Source: Platerodrilus igneus | Lineage: Eukaryota; Arthropoda; Insecta; Coleoptera; Lycidae | Direction of reading: 5' to 3' | DNA length: 64,000 nt | NCBI GenBank assembly: GCA_036346225.1 | Contig: JARFIW010001489.1 | Span: 496,001 to 560,000, forward strand | In this document: positions 58,170 to 64,000 of the stretch, piece by piece | Numbering within the stretch: the stretch's first letter is position 1 | Layout of the letters: each line of letters begins with the position of its first letter | Notes under the pieces: generated by a model | Database searches by the model: none | The model's input: only the letters and a program-made list of their open reading frames with translations | What the model was told of the DNA's origin: nothing | Translations under genes and position numbers: made by a program

Positions 58170-58980
58170 CTGTAAATTATCTATTCGCACTCCACAGTTG
58201 AGCTCCATAATATGCTGTGTTCTTTGAAATCGAGCCTCTATTTTGGGCTGTCATAAAAAAATTATGATGCTTACCTTAAGAAACTCTCCGAAAATTTTAA
58301 AGTAATTACAAAAATTTTCCACCTGCCTAAAATTGAAGCCCTACCACCTAGACTTACAGTTTATATCATTTAACAACAATATCCTTTAAACATGCTTTTC
58401 ACTCGGACGGCAAAACCTCCAGCTTCCTCAGAAATACTCACCACGGCTGCTCACTCGTTCCTTGAAAATCCTAACGTACTAAAAATAACGCTGACTGCCA
58501 AAAGTACATAAATATCTATTAATATTTCCAATTCGTTATGTGTCAATTTAATTTACATCTCTCATGTGTTTCAAGCTCAAAAACATTTGATTACTTGTGG
58601 TACATAATAGCTCATTTTAAAGAAAATAAATTTAAAATCATACTACATCAATCCTGAAACAAAGTAACTGGGCTTATTTCCAATCTTTACTTTATACTCC
58701 AGGTCAAATACTAGCTCATAGTAAACCTCTTTTTATCTACGTGCTAACAACAGCACTGCAATTTCCTAAAATCCTTTTACCTTTTACAAAAATTATAGTT
58801 TTCACCTTCAAGTGATATAAAATTATTTCATAAAATTTTCATTTAGTCCTTTTTAAATTGACTCATCAATTAAAATGTCTTTAAAACATAATAATTACAC
58901 AAAATCACCAAATTGTCACCCAAAAGATCACCAACAAAACAAACAAAAGTTTTATAAGTAGAGTTGCCTGGATTTTTGTT

Positions 58981-59247
58981 TCAAGTGCTCTCTACATGGA
59001 CACCATCTTCAACGTGATCCTCGTTCTCGACTGCACGTTCAAATACTGTTCCCAGGTTCTTTACATGGACACCATCTTCAACGCGATCTTCTTTCTTGAC
59101 TGCACGTTCAAATACTGTCTCCAGGTGGCCTCTCACCATCAGGAACACACCGTTTTTAATTAAATTCTTCCACACAAGTGCACGGTCTACCATGCTCCCG
59201 TACACTTGCTGGTCCATCCGTACATTTACTCGGTACTCAGAGTACAT
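58981..59247 (-). CDS. Unrecognised ORF with a duplicated 23-residue unit
   Basis: The minus frame is 88 codons. A 69-bp unit at about 58994-59062 is repeated at 59063-59131 with about 88% identity. The frame is kept, giving TVFERAVKKEDRVEDGVHVK and TVFERAVENEDHVEDGVHVE. The unit is acidic/basic and probably helical. It begins MYSEYRVNVRMDQQV and matches no family I know. It may be a fragment of a repeat-containing gene or chance. Confidence 0.3.
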   Translation of the reverse strand: MYSEYRVNVRMDQQVYGSMVDRALVWKNLIKNGVFLMVRGHLETVFERAVKKEDRVEDGVHVKNLGTVFERAVENEDHVEDGVHVEST

Positions 59248-59299
59248 ACGCCTCCTTCAAACACCCAGTACTAACTTGTACTTACTTGCTTTACAATTT

Positions 59300-60480
59300 T
59301 AATTATTTACTGCCAAAGATATAGGAGCACCCACTTGTGCTAATTTAACTTCACTCAATCACTTTGCTAAGTAGTTACGTAGGCGATCGTAGGTAAAAAC
59401 AAAAGAGAAGAAAGCGATTCATCACCTAATAGGGGTTTATATCAGCTCCAAAAGCCACCCCTTTACATCAATTTTCAACATCCCTGTCGCACTATTCCTA
59501 GTATCACAGCACAAACAAGCCAACGGTTGAACGCTTCCAGAAATTCTCCAATTACCCTTGACAAATTCTCCGTACACTTTCCTACCCGTCGTCAAATTTT
59601 AAGAAATTTTTGCTCTAAACAAGCTCGATACTCCGAAATCCTCATTAAAAATTTTACTCAACGCTGTCTTCTGCGAAACCCTGGCAACTGTCGTTTTATT
59701 TCTAGCCTCTTCATTCCCACTCATAAACAAAATCTTCCGTCTTATTTTATCTTTAGACATTATTCTCCCGCTTATCCACAAGCGCTGTTTTACATAACCC
59801 CCGCTATTGTCGTCTATCCTACTCTTGTTTATTTAATGTAACCGTCGTGCTCTGTTAGTAAAATATCCCCAGATTCCTATTCCCTTACTGCTCGATTTAT
59901 TCCAAAAACATAGTGTGTCTTTGTCTCTCTAACTAGCTTCTAAATTCCTTGTTTATCAAGCCTTTCAAAGTCAAACGTTTCACTAAACATCTGTTATGCT
60001 ACCTTCTTTACTAAAGCATGCAAACTATAGTCTTTTCTCTCTATAAATCGATATCGTTTTTGTACGTGCTGTCTGCACCTGTGTTTTGTCCTCATTATAT
60101 TTTTTCAGCTATTATTTGTTGACGAGATTTTATGTTCGTTTTCTGTTTATGACTATAAAGTTCTTTGAATTTATAATACGTGCAATTTGAATAACGACTG
60201 CCGCTTTAAATATGCTATCAACCTGAAAGCTTTTATTATTTAGAATATTAAAACAAATCTTAATTATGCTTGCCGTAATTTACGTTTTACATGCATTTAC
60301 GCAATTATGCGCCTCAAATTATGTATCCTAACTTTTTAATAACTAATATTTACAATAAAACTTTATGCTATATTTAATTAACCCTAATATTTACTGGTAT
60401 TTTGTCAAATGCAAACCGATTTTGTTCAAACATGGCTCAAACTTCGCGTGACCCATTTATACACTTTATAAATTTGAGCT
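59300..60480. other. Stretch without a recognised gene
   Basis: A 104-codon plus ORF (59527-59841, Arg/Phe/Pro-rich, ending AIVVYPTLVYLM) shows no family. The rest is AT-rich. Confidence 0.45.
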
Positions 60481-60482
60481 TG

Positions 60483-60484
<2 letters not shown>

Positions 60485-60524
<40 letters not shown>
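60485..60524. repeat. (TA)n microsatellite
   Basis: A pure TA dinucleotide run lies just before the GCTGTGAAACC repeats. Confidence 0.95.
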
Positions 60525-60526
<2 letters not shown>

Positions 60527-60700
60527 ATTGGGCGTCATAATTTTGCTGTGAAACCTACAAAAAGCCTCACCAGAGTAAAAAAAAAACATTCAAGCCCCAA
60601 CGTTGGGCCGTCAAGATTTGCTGTGAAACCTTATGAGAATCGCGCCTCTCGTTTAGAGCGCCAAGAAAAGCTGTGCTACTCTTGTCCGTTGAATCTCTTC
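60525..60700. repeat. Three-unit short repeat (GGGCGYCA ... GCTGTGAAACC)
   Basis: TTGGGCGTCATAATTTTGCT near 60528, TTGGGCCGTCAAGATTTGCT near 60604 and AGAGCGCCAAGAAAAGCTGT near 60656 are versions of one motif. The first two are followed by GTGAAACC. GTTGGGCGCCAA-type words are common near LTR ends of insect retroelements, but no other part of one is visible. Confidence 0.5.
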
Positions 60701-61074
60701 TGATAATCGCCTTTTTACTCTTTCCGCCTCGGCTGCTCACCTAAATAAAACTTTCATCCTCATTCATAAAAAAGAAAAACGCATTCCTACCACAAACATC
60801 AACGTTAACTCTATTTACATCAATATTCATAATACATTAAAATTTCAAAATTAAATTTCTGCATAAATTTCAGCATAATAAAATTTCAAGTTCAAATTGT
60901 TATCATTTTAATTTGCATCCAGAATTAGAGTCCTTGTAGGATGCATACTAATTAAGTTAACAATATGTGTAGACCTAAGTCTGAATAAAAGGGAGCATCT
61001 CCCACCCTTTTACGTTAATTAAACAGGTTAGTCTAATTGAGCTCAAAGACAGACTCAAATTTTCATCATACTCA

Positions 61075-62650
61075 AAAACATAAACCTGATAAATACTCCA
61101 TTCTACTTATACAAGAAAATTTTACCTTAAAATTAAAAATTTGTTGTTTATACAAATTTACTACTGTCCATTTTTATCAAACAAATTATAAAGATATATA
61201 AAGATATTCAACACACACCAAAACATCAAAGATCGAACAACAAAGCATAAGTTACTTGAAGGTTACTGCACTCGTGGCTCCAATGTACATCGTCCTTGCT
61301 AATTCCACCATTCCAGCTGGTTTATGTTTACGGCTTCAGATTCTGACCGCTTTTAAAATTTTTGTACACCACCATTCGTCTAAAAAGGTTTCAGGGCTTC
61401 TCAGGAATTCATCTACGTATATCTATATCTTGTTTTTTGGATCTAATCACGTTTACGAATAACATTTGATTATTAACACCCCCGAAAAATAGCACTGAAA
61501 TTCATAATTCTTTCACGCTATACCCAAAACTGCCTACTTCTATTTATTTATCGTTATTAATTTGGATACTTGGTACAGTAATACCCGCAAATATAACTAG
61601 ACTTTGTTACCTTCATTTATCTTCTCTAAGTGTATTAATAACTTTTATTGTAGCACGTAATCACCACGTATTCTACTTAAAGCATCGAATAATCAAAAAA
61701 TAAAGAGCAAAACTGTTTAAAGTATCGAATAAAATCAAAAATCTAAGAGAGAGAAACTCCTATTAGCCCGGGTTTATATAATGGCCCGTTTGCAAGTCGA
61801 ATTTGTCCCGCAACGGACAATTTTTAGAATTTCGCATTCTATTTTCCCTTCCGGCGGCTCGGCACAGCGATTCTACTAAAAATTTGCACACGTCCAAATT
61901 GAAAATCTAAAAAATTTCCACACGACTCGCAACACGTCCGAGAACAACTAATTAATTTTACACACCAACTGATATGCTTTCCCCTCTCATGTTTGCATCT
62001 TATTTCAACCCATCGTAGACCTAGTGAAGCTTCACAAATCACGCCTTCTATTATCAGTGTCTCTGCTTTACGCGTTTTATCCATCCCTTTCTACCCTGGT
62101 CTGAGTGGTACAAATCAACATTCCAGTCTATATGCTATTTAAATCCACGTGGATTCCTACGTGAGTAAAATAACTCCTCATCTAGCATTTCCTGCTAAAA
62201 CATCCGACCGTTTCCAATATACGTAGAAGCTGCATGTTTATTTATTCAAATTTATTAGAACTTTGACATTTAAAAGTTTGCAGGTGTGTGCTCCTAATGA
62301 ACGTTTTAATATAATTTACCGAGCTTTGTTTCATGGTATTTTAACCTTCCTTTTAGCTGTTTGTTACCAACCTTGGATTTTCACAGGCTTTTATGCTTAT
62401 TATATATTACTAATGGTTCAATTAACTCCAATTAAAATAATAATGAATGGCATTGACTTCTACCCTTTAATTTTTAGCGAATACCAATTAAATATTAATT
62501 ATTATTTGTACACTTTGTTTAATACCCGTTACTTAAAAATTGAATTAATTAATATAAATTTCGCACGTAATTTCTATTTGTTTCTTTATACAGGGTGATT
62601 AAAATTATTTGATGTAATTAATTAATTTTTTACCTTAGTCTAAATTTGAG

Positions 62651-62697
<47 letters not shown>
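61075..62697. repeat. Long dispersed repeat, copy 2
   Basis: This is the second copy of the segment at 42155-44044, same orientation, ending in a longer (TA)n tract (62655-62697). Differences are mostly substitutions and small indels. It lacks about 240 bp present in copy 1 and has a few extra bases, for example near 62345-62370. No coding sequence is recognised. Confidence 0.82.
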
Positions 62698-62699
<2 letters not shown>

Positions 62700-63046
62700 A
62701 TAAAAGTGATTACGGTTACTGAGGACTGAAGTATAAAATTAAAAACTTGGATTGTATGCTAACGTTTCGTGAAATTTATTCACATTATCACAGCTTACTA
62801 CTTAAATAATTAAAAATAAAATAATTAAAAATAGCTGATGGACTGGGTATTTACTAGACGGCAGCATGTAACATTATTTTGTAATGTTAACGAATAAACA
62901 CATCAATCAATTAATTAAAATTTTATTTTTAATTATTTAAGTATTAAGCTGTGATAATGTGAATAAATTTCACGAAACGTTAGCATACAATCCAAGTTTT
63001 TAATTTTTATACTTCAGTCCTCAGTAACCGTAATCACTTTTTATAA
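62697..63046. repeat. Foldback element 2
   Basis: Left arm 62697-62830 and right arm 62918-63046 are near-perfect inverted copies. The outer arms carry TGATAAT, then a GTGAA/TTCAC stem, then GAAACGT (right arm about 62952-62980), the same order as in the hammerhead-like foldback at 46.8 kb but with a changed core. Confidence 0.85.
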
Positions 63047-63081
63047 AAATAAATATGCAGGACATGATATTATTCAATATC

Positions 63082-63085
<4 letters not shown>

Positions 63086-63160
<75 letters not shown>
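63086..63160. repeat. (TA)n microsatellite
   Basis: Two TA runs are separated by CAA, between the second and third foldbacks. Confidence 0.95.
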
Positions 63161-63163
<3 letters not shown>

Positions 63164-63180
63164 ATAATATAAAATTTTAA

Positions 63181-63470
63181 GGTGTTAGAGATCTCCTTTG
63201 GGAATATGTTCGTCCAGTCATTAATAAAACGCTCATTTATAAATTTGTTGACGTTTCGGGTAATTTATTCTCTTAGTCATGACATATAAGCGAGGGGCTG
63301 TAATACAAATTTACAAAATAGATGTTACTTATTTTGTAAATTTGTATTACAGCCTATCGCTTATAGGTCATGACTAAGAGAATAAATTACCCGAAACGTC
63401 GAAAAATTTATAAATGAGCATTTTATTAATGAGTGGAACAACATATTTTCAAAGAATATCTCTAGCACCT
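63181..63470. repeat. Foldback element 3
   Basis: Left arm 63181-63320 and right arm 63329-63470 are reverse complements with a short loop (GATGTTAC region). The arms contain ACGTTTCG/CGAAACGT and GTCATGAC. The sequence outside this core differs from foldback 2, so it is a related but separate family member. Confidence 0.85.
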
Positions 63471-64000
63471 GAAAATATTATATTATTATTAGTTATAACG
63501 TCCGATAACACAGTTGCTATACTATATATATATATTCAGTTAGTGAGTTGGACTATTTTTAACAATTAATTTTTTTAGTTTAAGTAGTGTATAGTAATGT
63601 GGGGCCAATTTGATTTAGCAAAGGATAATGTAACATAATATTTGTATAAACAGGGCATAATAAATAGTAATTGGGGTAAAATCATTCTAACGTATATAAA
63701 TTTGCAGTAAATTGTTATATGAAAAGCTAAAAGCGTGTAGCAGGTGTTAAAATAACATTTCTGTTTTCAAACGTAAAATCCAACACGTTTAAAACAAAAC
63801 AACTAAGGGAGATAATATTTCTTGGTAAACTTGGCAACAAACAAATTTTAATAGGTTATTGGAAAAGAACAGCTGTTGGAATTAATGTAAACGCAGTTTG
63901 GTGGTTAAAATGTTGATTTCAATCTTGAAGGTAGTATAGTACAGAGCCAAGAAAAGACCAAGACAGAATAAAAATGTATTGAGTGCAAGAGGGATGCGTA
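63471..64000. other. AT-rich right edge, nothing recognised
   Basis: No gene or repeat family could be supported up to the window edge. Confidence 0.6.

Overview
The window is AT-rich nuclear DNA from an animal, most likely an arthropod and probably an insect. It holds spliced protein-kinase exons with GT-AG introns, a protein-primed Maverick/Polinton (adintovirus-like) element, gypsy, copia and Bel/Pao retroelements, two LINE types, a mariner, P-element-like transposons, a tRNA-derived SINE and many AT/GT microsatellites. The species cannot be named from sequence alone.

Left region (1 to about 11 kb): most of one Polinton. A minus-strand block has a penton-like minor capsid protein running off the left edge, an adenain-type protease, a small basic hydrophobic virion protein and a phospholipase A2 domain protein. 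A plus-strand block has a broken FtsK/HerA-like packaging ATPase, a broken conserved Polinton protein, a possible fibre-like protein, a broken integrase with C-terminal chromodomain and another conserved protein. A second minus-strand block has a Cys-rich protein, the broken type-B DNA polymerase and an intact 103-aa protein. The major capsid gene and left terminus would lie outside the window. The protease has no ATG and lies exactly in the -1 frame behind a canonical slippery heptamer.

Middle region (about 11 to 36.7 kb): nested and decayed transposons. Two 3' ends of a CFDP2-like EEP-LINE (15.2-18.1 kb) are followed by a jockey LINE split by a gypsy-type LTR element (18.2-22.4 kb). Then come a copia remnant (22.4-24.0 kb), a transposase-like pseudogene (25.5-26.7 kb), a P-element/THAP9-like C-terminal fragment (29.7-30.8 kb) and a gypsy integrase fragment (35.7-36.6 kb).

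Host gene (36.85-47.99 kb, plus strand): two exons of a divergent SRPK-type kinase, separated by a 10.7-kb intron. The intron holds microsatellites, an irregular GC-hairpin tandem array, a SINE, a 1.5-kb dispersed repeat, a gag zinc-knuckle fragment and a large foldback that carries a hammerhead-ribozyme-like core. The remaining kinase exons are not visible here.

Right region (48-64 kb): a second EEP-LINE copy, a mariner with perfect 30-bp inverted repeats, a P-element-like transposon with perfect 24-bp inverted repeats and degenerate 8-bp target duplications, a Bel/Pao gag fragment, two tandem SINE copies, a perfect 36-bp palindrome, a second copy of the 1.5-kb repeat and two more foldbacks. 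I see no bacterial genes, CRISPR array or rRNA.
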